31,764 bases of DNA from a virus (IMGVR_UViG_3300034524_000023:1-31764), one strand, 5' to 3'; positions 22,506 through 31,580 are shown, counted from the stretch's first letter. Notes: a model not told the origin generated them from the letters alone. Made by a program: numbers and translations.

Positions 22506-22689
22506 CGAGGATTTCAACTTTGAATTAAGCGTAATCTTGATGGCGAAAAAAGTGGGACTGACGTTTTCAGAGCTAAAAAATTTCAGCATGCAAGAGTTTA
22601 TAGATTTTGTAGACATGTGGGTAGGCGATGACGATAAAGAAAAAGAAGCTAGTCAAGAAGACATAGACTACTTCTACAGCCATATGTAA
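22456..22689 (+). CDS. Tail assembly chaperone (T-like frame)
   Basis: The frame is +1 (equivalently -2) relative to the upstream chaperone and open from 22420. It encodes about 77 residues, KEVDEDFNFELSVILMAKKVGLTFSELKNFSM and on, the typical T domain that binds the tape measure. It could be reached by +1 slippage, for instance at UUU_C (22464-22467), where tRNA-Phe can re-pair. Alternatively it starts at ATG 22456, which has GGAGG 9 bases upstream. Confidence 0.78.
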   Translation: MPHFTTPSEKEPKKEVDEDFNFELSVILMAKKVGLTFSELKNFSMQEFIDFVDMWVGDDDKEKEASQEDIDYFYSHM

Positions 22690-22701
22690 GGTGGTGAAAA
22701 T

Positions 22702-24603
22702 TTGGCGAACATAAAAGGAATAACCATTGAATTGGGGATGGAAACCAAGGGGCTTGACAAAGCTTTAGCTGATGTCAACAAGCAATCCAGGGACATAGCA
22801 AAAGAGCTGCGAGAAGTGGAAAAAGGGTTGAAGTTTAACCCGAAAGACACTACTCTTTTAGCACAAAAACAAAAGCTCCTTGGAGATCAGGTTGCAACAA
22901 CAAAAGAAAAACTCGACAAGTTAAAAGCCGCGGAAAAACAAGTGCAGGAACAGTTTCAACGGGGCGAAATCTCCGAAGAGCAGTATAGGTCTTTTCAGCG
23001 GGAAATAGTAGAGACAGAATCCAAATTAAAACATTACGAAAAGCAGCTCAAAGAAGTCACGACTGCCAAGAGCAGGTTCGGGCAGCGGATGGACGAACTA
23101 TCAAGAAAAATGGATAGTGCAGGCAAGAAAATGCAGAATGTGGGCGGCAAGCTATCAAAAACTCTGACAGCTCCAATACTGGGCGCTGTGGGTGCTGTGG
23201 TAGGTCTTACAAAAAAGACCGGAGAATATGCAGACAGGTTGTTGGATTTAAGCGCGATCACTGGCATGTCTACCGACTCAATCCAAGAATGGCAACATGT
23301 AGCGAGAGTGGCAGGAGTAGACACAGAGACCATGACAAGTGCTGTAGAGGGACTCGTTAGAAAACTTCCCCAACTTGAAGCAGAAGGCGGTAGAGCAACA
23401 GAATCCCTCAGCAAGCTTGGATTGTCATACGATGACCTTAATAAGATGTCCCCTGATCAACAGGTGGACACATTAATGAAAAGATTATCAGAAATAGAAG
23501 ATCCCCTCGAAAGAAATGCGATTGGAGCACAGTTATTCGGCGGAGCATGGAAAGACATTGCGCCGATCTTAGACATGGGTGCGGATGGAATCAGCGCTGC
23601 AAAGGATGAAGCGCATGAGCTTGGCACCGTCTTAGGGGAAGACGCATTAAACGATGCTAACAACTTCAGGGTCGAGATGGATAAGTTAAAAGGAGTAGTT
23701 GGCGCCGCAGCTATGAAGATAGGGGCAGACTTTGCGCCGCTTCTGAGCAATACCTTAGGACCGTTAATAAAAGACACTATAGTGCCCGCGCTCCAAGACT
23801 TTATAGAAAAAATACGTGGGGTTATAGAGTGGTTTCAAGGACTAAGCCCAAAAACACAGGAAAACATAGCCAAACTGGTAGGGCTTGTGGCGGCTATAGG
23901 ACCATTACTTGTGATATTTGGCAAAGTATCAAGCTTTGTTGGTACTAAACTTGTTCCGGGATTTAAACTTGTAGGGCTAGCTATAGGAGGTATATCTGCA
24001 CCGATAGCGATAGCAATAGGCGCAGTGGCGGCAATCATAGCGGTTGGAGTTTTGCTTTATAGGAATTGGGACACGATAAAAGAAAAAGCATCTCAACTCT
24101 GGTCAAAAATAAAATCGGTTTTTGCAGGCATACGAGATGCGATATCAGCACCTATCAATAAAGCTAGGGATACAGTAAGAGGTGCGATTGATAGTATAAA
24201 AAGCGCATTTAACTTTAAATTCAAATGGCCAAAGCTGCCGATGCCTAAATTTGCAATATCAGGCAGTATGAATCCTGTCAGATGGATAAAAGATGGTGTG
24301 CCTAAGCTATCGGTAAAGTGGAATGCCAAAGGAGCTATTTTTACCAAGCCACACATATTTGGGAATCAAGGCGTAGGAGAAGCCGGACCGGAAGCGGTAC
24401 TGCCGATAAGCAAGCTTGCCGGTATGATTGTAGATGTCATGAAGAAGTTGGAGCTAAGGAACAATACTCAGCAGCTGGCCTTTGCAGATGTAAATTATAA
24501 CCACACTGGAGTAATCCGAGTAGAAGGCATCAACAACAAAGGGCAAATGACGGACGTTGTCAATATAGTCATGGATCAACTACGGAGGGAGGTTCGCAAG
24601 TGA
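22702..24603 (+). CDS. Tail tape measure protein
   Basis: A 633-residue protein setting tail length; at about 1.5 angstrom per residue this implies a short siphovirus tail near 95 nm. Residues 1-165 are coiled coil, followed by the TMP core (MSTDSIQEWQHVARVAGVDTETM, DPLERNAIGAQLFGG). Hydrophobic segments lie at about 385-460 (GLVAAIGPLLVIFGK, APIAIAIGAVAAIIAVGVLL), and GEAGPEAVLPISKL closes the C-terminal part. The start is TTG with AAGGTGG 8 bases upstream. Confidence 0.95.
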   Translation: MANIKGITIELGMETKGLDKALADVNKQSRDIAKELREVEKGLKFNPKDTTLLAQKQKLLGDQVATTKEKLDKLKAAEKQVQEQFQRGEISEEQYRSFQREIVETESKLKHYEKQLKEVTTAKSRFGQRMDELSRKMDSAGKKMQNVGGKLSKTLTAPILGAVGAVVGLTKKTGEYADRLLDLSAITGMSTDSIQEWQHVARVAGVDTETMTSAVEGLVRKLPQLEAEGGRATESLSKLGLSYDDLNKMSPDQQVDTLMKRLSEIEDPLERNAIGAQLFGGAWKDIAPILDMGADGISAAKDEAHELGTVLGEDALNDANNFRVEMDKLKGVVGAAAMKIGADFAPLLSNTLGPLIKDTIVPALQDFIEKIRGVIEWFQGLSPKTQENIAKLVGLVAAIGPLLVIFGKVSSFVGTKLVPGFKLVGLAIGGISAPIAIAIGAVAAIIAVGVLLYRNWDTIKEKASQLWSKIKSVFAGIRDAISAPINKARDTVRGAIDSIKSAFNFKFKWPKLPMPKFAISGSMNPVRWIKDGVPKLSVKWNAKGAIFTKPHIFGNQGVGEAGPEAVLPISKLAGMIVDVMKKLELRNNTQQLAFADVNYNHTGVIRVEGINNKGQMTDVVNIVMDQLRREVRK

Positions 24604-24965
24604 TACAACTTTCAAGCATTGCAAATGAAAAGTTATCAGAAGGCATCAGGAACCTTTCGCCGGAGCTGTACGATACGATCACAATCGAGAACAAACTGAT
24701 TGACGGAACGACTCACATTCAAATTATCGGGGAGCCGGCAAAGTATCTGACCTTTGAAGTGCTGGCGAACCACAACCAAACAAGCGACATCAACGAAGCG
24801 CAATCAACCGGGGAGAAACTGAAACTGACAGTGTACGACGTATATTATATTGGGTTCATCAGCAAACCGGCATGGGAGAGATTCAGTTCAAGAAATCCAA
24901 ATCCGACAAAACGATTTTATGTATCTGAAGTCAGGATAGATGTCACAGAGGAGGGGTCGACATGA
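24600..24965 (+). CDS. Tail protein downstream of the tape measure
   Basis: A 121-residue protein with little similarity to known families by eye. It has alpha/beta content (LYDTITIENKLIDGTTHIQIIGEP, then GEKLKLTVYDVYYIGFISKPAWERF). It occupies the usual distal-tail (Dit) slot but is much shorter than Dit proteins. GTG start, GGAGG upstream, overlapping the tape measure stop. Confidence 0.75.
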   Translation: MIQLSSIANEKLSEGIRNLSPELYDTITIENKLIDGTTHIQIIGEPAKYLTFEVLANHNQTSDINEAQSTGEKLKLTVYDVYYIGFISKPAWERFSSRNPNPTKRFYVSEVRIDVTEEGST

Positions 24966-26464
24966 GAAGTGTGGACCCTTCTCTTTTAACTAAACTGGGA
25001 TCACAGGAGCAGACCATATCGAACAGCGCAGATCCTAAAATGTTTGTGGCTGTTGCAAGGGCGAGGAACACGGTAGTAGACAGTACCTATTGGACCGTTG
25101 AAACGATCCGTGAGGGCGTAAGCCTTGGGGACGTGTCAGTGGCAGCAAGAAGATTCAAAGTCACTGGTCCACCAAACCGAATTTATGAGATCCATGTAGA
25201 CGGTGGAGTCGTTGGGACTTCCATCAGGGAGTACCCGGACAAACTAAAAGACGGATTCATTGATCAATTTTCATTGGGTAGCGGTTCTGCGGTTGCGATC
25301 GCTTTTGATGGCAGGTGGGAGCGACACCGGGAAAGCATGAGACTCATAACAGAAGAAGAACCATGGATCGCATGGGTGGATTCTTCAGGCGTACTGTGGA
25401 CCCAGTTGTGGGACGATGCGACTACAAAGTTACAACTGGACACCAGCGTTGCAAAGGTCAGAGCACTTCGAGCATGGAAGAATATCAACTACGCTGACAG
25501 GGACCAGGGCATCGTTGTAGGTTATATCAAGACGGACGGTTCATTGTGGTATAGGAACTATTGCCAGCAAGCGGATACTACATATATTTGGGAGAGCGCA
25601 AAAGAAGTCACAGACTTTACTGGGACATCGGCGGTCAACTTGAACCTATTTATCACGAACGACTATCGAATGGGTTTTGCTGTTGAGGATAACCTGGGGC
25701 AGATCCATTGGCTTATCACGGATCGCAACTGGTCAGGTATGGCAATCATGCCGGATATCATAGCAACATCCTTGACGGACTTGTCAGTCGATTTGATACC
25801 GGTCGCTTATAAAGACGGTTACGACAACGAAATCATAGCCGGGTCCATAACAGACCTTATCATGGACTTGTACTGGGCAGGAGAAACATTGCCAGTCAAA
25901 GCCGAGAACATAGCAACAACAGACACGGTGACAGCCGAAGCGGTTGGAACAGGGGACGGTTCAGAGACAGTCTTTTCGTTGTTGCATGAACCATTGACGC
26001 AGACCATCTATGTGGATGCTGTCGAGGTGACAAACTACACGGTAAACGGAGAAGACATCACCTTTGCCGCGGCGCCGACTGGGGCAATCACGGCCGACTA
26101 CACTTGGGCGAACTGGGGAAAACGAATCAAGATCACTATGGATCACGGAGTCACGGATGTCACAGGCACTCATTCAGCTTTTGCCGTAGAGGATTCAGCA
26201 TCGACACCGTTCTATCCGACAGCAATCGCAGATGGAGAAGCCGGAGCAAATACACCGTCCACCTTTGACGGTTCGGACGAGTTTATACTGACCGTTGGAG
26301 ATTTTAACAATGCAACGAACCCGTTGACCGTTACATTTACGACACCAGGACCTAAAGGAGAAGCAGGGCAGGCAATAGCTTCTTTTGAAATTGAATTTAC
26401 AGCTACAAATCTGAAGCCAATTGCAGTTGACCCACCGGAAGTGGAGGCGATTTGGAATGAGTAA
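24962..26464 (+). CDS. Modular tail/adhesin protein
   Basis: A 500-residue virion protein. Residues 100-270 contain propeller-like repeats with Trp in DSSGVLWTQLW, KTDGSLWYRNY and NLGQIHWLITD, suggesting a carbohydrate-binding blade structure. Near 270-310 is a TDLSVDLIPVAYKDGYDNE segment that recurs in the next gene, and near 328-385 a GDGSETVF...YTVNGEDITFAAAPTG beta module that recurs in the gene at 27419. It probably belongs to the tail-tip adhesion apparatus. Overlaps upstream by 4 bases. Confidence 0.78.
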   Translation: MRSVDPSLLTKLGSQEQTISNSADPKMFVAVARARNTVVDSTYWTVETIREGVSLGDVSVAARRFKVTGPPNRIYEIHVDGGVVGTSIREYPDKLKDGFIDQFSLGSGSAVAIAFDGRWERHRESMRLITEEEPWIAWVDSSGVLWTQLWDDATTKLQLDTSVAKVRALRAWKNINYADRDQGIVVGYIKTDGSLWYRNYCQQADTTYIWESAKEVTDFTGTSAVNLNLFITNDYRMGFAVEDNLGQIHWLITDRNWSGMAIMPDIIATSLTDLSVDLIPVAYKDGYDNEIIAGSITDLIMDLYWAGETLPVKAENIATTDTVTAEAVGTGDGSETVFSLLHEPLTQTIYVDAVEVTNYTVNGEDITFAAAPTGAITADYTWANWGKRIKITMDHGVTDVTGTHSAFAVEDSASTPFYPTAIADGEAGANTPSTFDGSDEFILTVGDFNNATNPLTVTFTTPGPKGEAGQAIASFEIEFTATNLKPIAVDPPEVEAIWNE

Positions 26465-27401
26465 AGCGGAAGGAAAAAATATAGCGATAAAGTTTACAGA
26501 ACCTTTGGTCGGGGCAGAAGCGACAGAGCATTTTAGAGCAGGAGAATCATACTTGCCGGTCGGAACCGTAACAGCAAGTAGCCAATATTCAAGCTATGCG
26601 CCAACAAGAGCCTTCGATGGAAGCGCTTCATACTATTGGCGAGCGTCCACATATCCATGCTGGATTCAAATCGAACTTGCCGAAGCAGTTGCGATTGCCG
26701 GTTTTAGGTGGGACACGCAAACAACAAGTTACAGACCTAAAGATTTTACAGTACAAGGAAGCAATAATGGAACGGATTGGACCACAATTTATAGTGGGCA
26801 AAGTCCGGCTGAATATTACTGGAAAGAATTTACTTGGGATATAACAAACGATGCTTACAAGTTTTACAGGTGGGACATTTCAACGCTGTGGAGTTCAAGA
26901 ATTCAATTGTACGGAATTGAACTTTTTGCAGTTGAGTCTTACTTTACAAACGGAAATGAAACAGCCTTTGAAGTCAAGGGCAATGTGCCGGATTATGTCG
27001 AATTTCCAAGTGAAGAACTTGGGCCATTGACCGAAAAGATATTTATAGTTGATAACGTGATTCCGCATCCAACAGAATCAAGTACGATTTTATTGACAAT
27101 GAAAGACGTGAATGAATTTAAAAACGTAGACGGGAATTTGTCAGTTTCCTATAATGCATCACTTGGAGACTTGGCAGGACTTGGTGGAGCGGTATCAAGT
27201 TTCACAGAAGTGTTCACGCCAACTAATTTAGTAAGGATACCAAATCCGTTTACAGCAGAAACTTTGGATGTCAGTGTAACCGATTTGGATATTGATTTGA
27301 TTCAAATTTACTACAAAGATGGCTATAAAGCAGAAACGATTGATGTTAGTATAACGGATTTTAGTGTCGATTTAATAAATATCGGAGACTTAGACCCATA
27401 A
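26457..27401 (+). CDS. Tail protein with F5/8 type C (discoidin) domain
   Basis: A 314-residue protein. Residues about 32-170 form an F5/8 type C/discoidin module (SSYAPTRAFDGSASYYWRAS, WIQIELAEAVAIAGFRWDT, FTVQGSNNGTDWTTIYSG, ending IQLYGIELFAV), a galactose-binding-like fold. The rest is beta-rich and ends with two copies of a DVS(V/I)TDxxxDLI motif separated by YYKDGYKAETI. It probably binds host surface glycans. ATG at 26457 has GGAGG 9 bases upstream; an earlier start at 26421 lies inside the previous gene. Confidence 0.88.
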   Translation: MSKAEGKNIAIKFTEPLVGAEATEHFRAGESYLPVGTVTASSQYSSYAPTRAFDGSASYYWRASTYPCWIQIELAEAVAIAGFRWDTQTTSYRPKDFTVQGSNNGTDWTTIYSGQSPAEYYWKEFTWDITNDAYKFYRWDISTLWSSRIQLYGIELFAVESYFTNGNETAFEVKGNVPDYVEFPSEELGPLTEKIFIVDNVIPHPTESSTILLTMKDVNEFKNVDGNLSVSYNASLGDLAGLGGAVSSFTEVFTPTNLVRIPNPFTAETLDVSVTDLDIDLIQIYYKDGYKAETIDVSITDFSVDLINIGDLDP

Positions 27402-27418
27402 AACAAGGAGGTTAAAAA

Positions 27419-28702
27419 ATGTCAAGAATGAATATAAAAGCCGGCGCAAAACTACACAACAAACACCATTTAATTTTGACGGATGCGAAAACAGGAAAAA
27501 TCAAGCAAGAAGGTTGGGCTTACAACGCGATTTTAAACCAAGGTTTCACAAGGCTGATTGGAACGCACTTTAAAAAAGTATCGGCCCAATATAGAACAGT
27601 ATATGGTGAAGTGTTCGGGAAAGGGGGCTGGGCCGGTGTCACGTTTGTCGGCAGCGGGACAGCAGCAGTATCAATAACCGATACGCAGCTTGGTGGATAC
27701 TTAGACCGGAAAGAGAATTCGATGCATGATGCCGGAGAAGACATATCGAGTTTAACCGCTTACCATACAAGGGTGGCCGTTTGGGACGAAACTATGCTAC
27801 AAAACACCGCAATAACTGAGGTGGGTTTAGGAATTGACAATCAAACAACGGGATTGGCCACACGGGCATTAATTAAAGATTCCGAAGGTAATCAAATCAC
27901 AATAAATAAAGGAACAACAGATGTTCTGACAATATACTCGACAGTATACCTTGAACTATCCCACAGCTACGGTTCAAATTTTGCATTTGTTGAAGGGGTA
28001 TCGCCTTATCGTCCCGTGAGCGGCAATTTTTTATTGAGTTGGCTAGCGTATAACGGAGAGCCTGGGTGGTACACGACTCCTGATACTGGAAATTTTAGAA
28101 TCATGGCTGGAACAAACAAAGACGGCATATCAAGTGCTGACGGTGCGGTTAAGTCAGAAGTGGGGAACACCTTGTTACGAGAACCATCAAGCGATTTGAC
28201 ATTTGATACCACCAACAAATCCATCAAGATATTATCAATCGGAACAGGTGGCGGTGCCAGGTTTGGAGCTTCTGTTGCGAACGACCCTGCGGGGATATGG
28301 GAAATCGGCGTATCGTGTGGGATAAAATATGCTGAAGGGGTATCTTTTACGACCAATAGTGAGATGTCTCTTTTCCGTGCAGTAATGCCGATTACCGGAG
28401 TATGGCCAGGAACTACAATAACAGACGAAGAACTTGGCACAGGCGATAGCACAACCGTATTATTCCAAACCACTTGGGCGCCAGTATTGACTGGGACTGA
28501 CATCGTAAAAGTAGCCGGAGTGACACAGACCAGAAACACGGACTATACGATTGATCTTGCAACAGGCGAAATCACTTTTGCAACAGCACCAGGAACCGGG
28601 GATTCAGTCACTTGCACATACGGCATTGAGCAGATTCCGAAAGACTCCAATCATGTTTTAGATATTGGCTTTACGATACAATTTGCAGACGGCAGCGTTT
28701 AA
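27419..28702 (+). CDS. Tail fibre/appendage protein
   Basis: A 427-residue beta-rich protein. It opens with a segment typical of phage appendages (KAGAKLHNKHHLILTDAKTG, then EGWAYNAILNQGFTRLIGTH). Residues about 335-400 carry the GTGDSTTVLF...NTDYTIDLATGEITFATAPGTG module shared with the gene at 24962. The C-terminal IPKDSNHVLDIGFTIQFADG resembles virion attachment domains. AGGAGG lies 8 bases before the ATG. Receptor specificity cannot be read. Confidence 0.82.
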   Translation: MSRMNIKAGAKLHNKHHLILTDAKTGKIKQEGWAYNAILNQGFTRLIGTHFKKVSAQYRTVYGEVFGKGGWAGVTFVGSGTAAVSITDTQLGGYLDRKENSMHDAGEDISSLTAYHTRVAVWDETMLQNTAITEVGLGIDNQTTGLATRALIKDSEGNQITINKGTTDVLTIYSTVYLELSHSYGSNFAFVEGVSPYRPVSGNFLLSWLAYNGEPGWYTTPDTGNFRIMAGTNKDGISSADGAVKSEVGNTLLREPSSDLTFDTTNKSIKILSIGTGGGARFGASVANDPAGIWEIGVSCGIKYAEGVSFTTNSEMSLFRAVMPITGVWPGTTITDEELGTGDSTTVLFQTTWAPVLTGTDIVKVAGVTQTRNTDYTIDLATGEITFATAPGTGDSVTCTYGIEQIPKDSNHVLDIGFTIQFADGSV

Positions 28703-28703
28703 A

Positions 28704-28790
28704 ATGGACGGCTTACTGATCGGCATTTTTTTAATTGGCTTGCTTTATTTTGGAATGGCGATCCTGATTATATTGTGGCGGAGGAGGTGA
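28704..28790 (+). CDS. 28-residue membrane peptide
   Basis: Reads one hydrophobic span (LLIGIFLIGLLYFGMAILIILW) capped by RRR, just before the hub gene. No clear ribosome binding site. A similar-sized membrane peptide lies before the holin. Confidence 0.38.
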   Translation: MDGLLIGIFLIGLLYFGMAILIILWRRR

Positions 28791-28794
28791 TCCC

Positions 28795-30171
28795 TTGCAA
28801 CTAACTTTTGAAGAAATTGCAATAATAGGTGATGGAGCGTACCCGGACTTTGTACAATTCGAACGGACGGAGGGGGAGCTGTTTTTCATTGACGGCGGTT
28901 TGATGTACGGGACATCATCCGAAAAGCTGGAAGGCGACTTTTCAGACCCACCATGGACGGAGACATTCAACGTCACTCCGGCGAACGATACGAATATGAG
29001 TTTGCTTGAATTAAAGACGTTAAGCGGTTTCGGGATCGTGGGGTCCTACTTGACACCAACGGCACAGAAATTGCTGATCTACGAGTTCCAATATGACATG
29101 AGCAAGTACCTTTCCAGCGGATCCATCAAGCACAGCATCGACAGTCCGATATCGTCATTCACATTGACCTTGGAAAACACGGTAGACGAAGAAACAGAGA
29201 TTGAAGGTCCGGTGGTCATGAATGAGAACTACACCTTGTTGAGTCCAGGGGCGAAAGTCGTTTTCGGGTTCAACATGGGTGAGGATTACATTCTTCTTGA
29301 CATGGGGACGTTCTACATCGACCGGTCGAACTTCTCATTGCTTAGTGAAACGGCGAACGTGGACGGAAGAAACCTTATAGGGAAAGCACTCAAAGACCAA
29401 ACCTTGAACAGCAACAACATCATAGCATATGACACGATCACCAACATTGTGGACGGGATGCTGGAAGATGCCAATCTTGGCGTTGACCAGTACCAGGTTC
29501 AAAACGAGTCTACCTATCGAAGATTCAATTTCGATCCGACAAAAACAGTTTACAGCGCTTTGGAGGAGATTTTACAATCCATGATCGATTGGAAGATGGA
29601 GGAAACGGTGGAGGGCGAAATCGTCATTGGTGATCCTACCTATAGCCTATTCCCTTCAAGGTCAACATATTCCTTCCAACGTGGAAAAGACATATTTTCG
29701 AGAGATATCACCATGGACGACCAGGAGAGTTATCGAAAGGTTTGCGTCCATGATAAGGACTGGACCATATCGGTTTATGAAGATGTAGTCTCCTACACAG
29801 GGTGGAACCTACAAAGCAACAAGACGCTATTCGTCGAAGTTTCAACCGGCACGACGCTGGCAAACGCACAGGCAATCGCTGCCGAACTGGCTGACAGGTT
29901 GGAGAGCGTTGGAAAGGTGGAAACCTTTACCGGACCATTCCGACCACAGCTATTGGTAGGCGATGGGGCAACAATCGTAGACGGTGACAGTACTGAACTG
30001 GGACTGATAACAGAGATCACTCACAACTTTGGCAAAAGCGGTTTTTCAACGACATTTGTCGTAGACAGCGGAGGAAGGCTTGGACGTGGATCGTTGTCTG
30101 ACTTTATCAGAGTCATCAACAACGAGAGAGAAGTAGGGTCGGTGTTTTACGAGGACATCCCAGCAGAGTAG
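28795..30171 (+). CDS. Tail hub/baseplate protein (gpD/Tal-like)
   Basis: A 458-residue protein. The central region (SSGSIKHSIDSPISSFTLTLEN, PGAKVVFGFNM, LLDMGTFYIDRSNFS, then VDGRNLIGKALKDQTLN) matches the hub domains of XkdQ/gpD-like tail proteins. A C-terminal QLLVGDGATIVDGDSTELGLITEITHNF segment is typical of the late hub domain. The start is TTG after GGAGGTGATCCC. The gene follows the adhesins and immediately precedes lysis, later than hub genes usually sit. Confidence 0.83.
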   Translation: MQLTFEEIAIIGDGAYPDFVQFERTEGELFFIDGGLMYGTSSEKLEGDFSDPPWTETFNVTPANDTNMSLLELKTLSGFGIVGSYLTPTAQKLLIYEFQYDMSKYLSSGSIKHSIDSPISSFTLTLENTVDEETEIEGPVVMNENYTLLSPGAKVVFGFNMGEDYILLDMGTFYIDRSNFSLLSETANVDGRNLIGKALKDQTLNSNNIIAYDTITNIVDGMLEDANLGVDQYQVQNESTYRRFNFDPTKTVYSALEEILQSMIDWKMEETVEGEIVIGDPTYSLFPSRSTYSFQRGKDIFSRDITMDDQESYRKVCVHDKDWTISVYEDVVSYTGWNLQSNKTLFVEVSTGTTLANAQAIAAELADRLESVGKVETFTGPFRPQLLVGDGATIVDGDSTELGLITEITHNFGKSGFSTTFVVDSGGRLGRGSLSDFIRVINNEREVGSVFYEDIPAE

Positions 30172-30180
30172 GAGAGAGCA

Positions 30181-30273
30181 ATGGAAAAATTAATATTTGG
30201 TGTTATAGCGATCATCCTGATCATGATAATTGGGATGATCATTGCTTTGTGGTGCAAACTTAGAGAATGGTAG
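30181..30273 (+). CDS. 30-residue membrane peptide, XkdX/Bhl-region type
   Basis: An ATG after GGAGAG encodes one hydrophobic span (LIFGVIAIILIMIIGMIIALW) and a short charged tail. It lies between hub and holin, where tiny membrane proteins assisting lysis are common. Function inferred from position. Confidence 0.6.
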   Translation: MEKLIFGVIAIILIMIIGMIIALWCKLREW

Positions 30274-30283
30274 GAGGAGGAGA

Positions 30284-30715
30284 ATGATGGATATTTTAAG
30301 CGTAAAAACATATGTCTTGGCCACCGTGGGAGTAGCAGGGGGTTTTTTGGCAAATCAACTAGGAGGGTGGGATCTCGCGTTGCAGGTGCTCATATTATTC
30401 ATGGCGGTAGACTACATCACCGGCTTAATGGTAGCTGGTGTGTTCAAACAATCGAAAAAGTCAGAAAACGGAGCACTGGAATCCCGTGCTGGGTGGAAAG
30501 GTCTTTGTCGCAAATTTGGAACGCTTTTAATTGTGCTTGTCTCATTTAAACTAGATCAAATAGCAGGTACTGAGATAGTGAGATATGGAGTGATAATTGC
30601 ATATATAGTCAATGAGACCATTTCGATTATAGAAAACATGGGGTTGATGGGAGTATATATACCGGATCCACTCGCAAAGGCAATTGATGCGTTGGCCAAT
30701 AAGGAGGTTGATTGA
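30284..30715 (+). CDS. Holin, TcdE/phage_holin_4 family
   Basis: A 143-residue membrane protein that forms the lysis lesion. Spans are visible at about 8-25, 30-50 (LALQVLILFMAVDYITGLMVAG), 75-92 (FGTLLIVLVSFKLDQIAG) and 98-115. The VDYITGLMVAG and GWKGLCRKFGTLLIV stretches are diagnostic for the Cph1/TcdE holin family. ATG 30284 follows GGAGGAGGAG by 3-8 bases; an ATG one codon later is the alternative. Confidence 0.93.
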   Translation: MMDILSVKTYVLATVGVAGGFLANQLGGWDLALQVLILFMAVDYITGLMVAGVFKQSKKSENGALESRAGWKGLCRKFGTLLIVLVSFKLDQIAGTEIVRYGVIIAYIVNETISIIENMGLMGVYIPDPLAKAIDALANKEVD

Positions 30716-30716
30716 T

Positions 30717-31310
30717 ATGTTGATTACAGAATTAAATAAGAATGGAACCATCGCTAGAGGTATGAGAAGTGCAGAGGTCAAGAGGGTTCAACAGCTCTTG
30801 ATAGAGGCAGGCGAAGATCTTGGCAGGTGGAAAGATGATGGGAATTTTGGCCCCAAAACAGAGGAAGCTGTTAAGGGTTTTCAAACAAAGAAAAAGATTC
30901 AGGTAGACGGCAGAGTAGGTTCCGAAACGCTGTACGAGCTGATGTTCTACGCTTACAAGAACTTCAGAAAAGAGGAGTTCCGCTGCAAGTGTAACGGCCA
31001 GTTCTGCAATGGATACCATACAAGGGTTGATGAAAACTTGTTAGTACTGCTGCAAAAGATCAGAGACCATTTCGGCAGCCCTGTAAATATCAACAGCGGG
31101 CTAAGATGTTTTCCTTATAACAGAACTCCCAGGATAGGAAGTACTGACAAATCGCAACATCCCCAAGGAAGAGCTGCAGACATTGTAATCTCAGGGGTAT
31201 CTCCAAGTACAGTATATGCTTATGCGGACAAGATAAATCCTAACGGCGGAGTAGGTAGCTACAGGACGTTTACCCATGTTGACACGAGAAAAGGAAGATC
31301 AAGATGGTAA
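30717..31310 (+). CDS. Endolysin: PG-binding plus M15 peptidase
   Basis: A 197-residue lysin. Residues 1-75 are a PG_binding_1 domain (RSAEVKRVQQLLIEAGEDLG, DGNFGPKTEEAVKGFQ). Residues 85-193 are an M15 (YcbK/VanY-like) zinc peptidase with ligands in KSQHPQGRAADI (H148, D155) and FTHVDT (H187). It should cut peptide cross-links of the host wall after holin release. No signal peptide. ATG 30717 has AAGGAGG 9 bases upstream. Last gene of the late operon. Confidence 0.95.
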   Translation: MLITELNKNGTIARGMRSAEVKRVQQLLIEAGEDLGRWKDDGNFGPKTEEAVKGFQTKKKIQVDGRVGSETLYELMFYAYKNFRKEEFRCKCNGQFCNGYHTRVDENLLVLLQKIRDHFGSPVNINSGLRCFPYNRTPRIGSTDKSQHPQGRAADIVISGVSPSTVYAYADKINPNGGVGSYRTFTHVDTRKGRSRW

Positions 31311-31312
31311 TC

Positions 31313-31336
31313 AGAGGGCAAAAGCCCTCTTTTTTA
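31313..31336 (+). terminator. Late operon terminator
   Basis: AGAGGGC (31313-31319) pairs with GCCCTCT (31324-31330) around AAAA, followed by a T-run. It lies three bases after the endolysin stop. Confidence 0.92.
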
Positions 31337-31384
31337 TTTGCAAAAAGAGCCTTCCGGCGGCCTAAAACTCTGTTGATAAGTATT

Positions 31385-31407
31385 CGTTACTGACACGTTA
31401 CTGACAA
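31385..31407. repeat. Arm-type repeat, copy 1
   Basis: Two tandem CGTTACTGACA units plus one A. The same 23 bases recur at 31624-31646. The paired direct repeats flanking about 216 bases beside int fit integrase arm-binding sites. Confidence 0.75.
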
Positions 31408-31413
31408 ATTTAA

Positions 31414-31454
31414 CAAATAAAAAAAGTATCAAAGGCTTAAAACCATTGATACTT
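31414..31454 (-). terminator. Minus-strand hairpin, likely integrase terminator
   Basis: AAGTATCAA (31424-31432) pairs with TTGATACTT (31446-31454), and an inner GG/CC extends the stem. On the minus strand it is followed by a seven-T run, so it would end the integrase transcript about 196 bases past the gene. Confidence 0.65.
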
Positions 31455-31539
31455 CTAGCTTTCGTTGGTGAAGACAATAGAACCTGGAAACCTAATGCCT
31501 GATGTGCACTTCTATTCGCTCAAAAAAATGGAAATTACG

Positions 31540-31580
31540 AAACCCTTGATACGCTTGTGTTTCAAGGGTTTTTTATTTTT
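31540..31580 (+). terminator. Plus-strand hairpin with T-tract
   Basis: AAACCCTTGA (31540-31549) pairs perfectly with TCAAGGGTTT (31562-31571), and a T-rich run follows. No plus-strand gene precedes it closely, so it may be the host-derived part of the attP core (attB sites often lie at a gene end with its terminator) or a barrier protecting int from readthrough. Confidence 0.6.

Noticed and set aside
23034-23414. 126-codon minus-strand frame in the tape measure gene
   Set aside because: Antisense shadow of a strongly supported coding frame, with no start signal.
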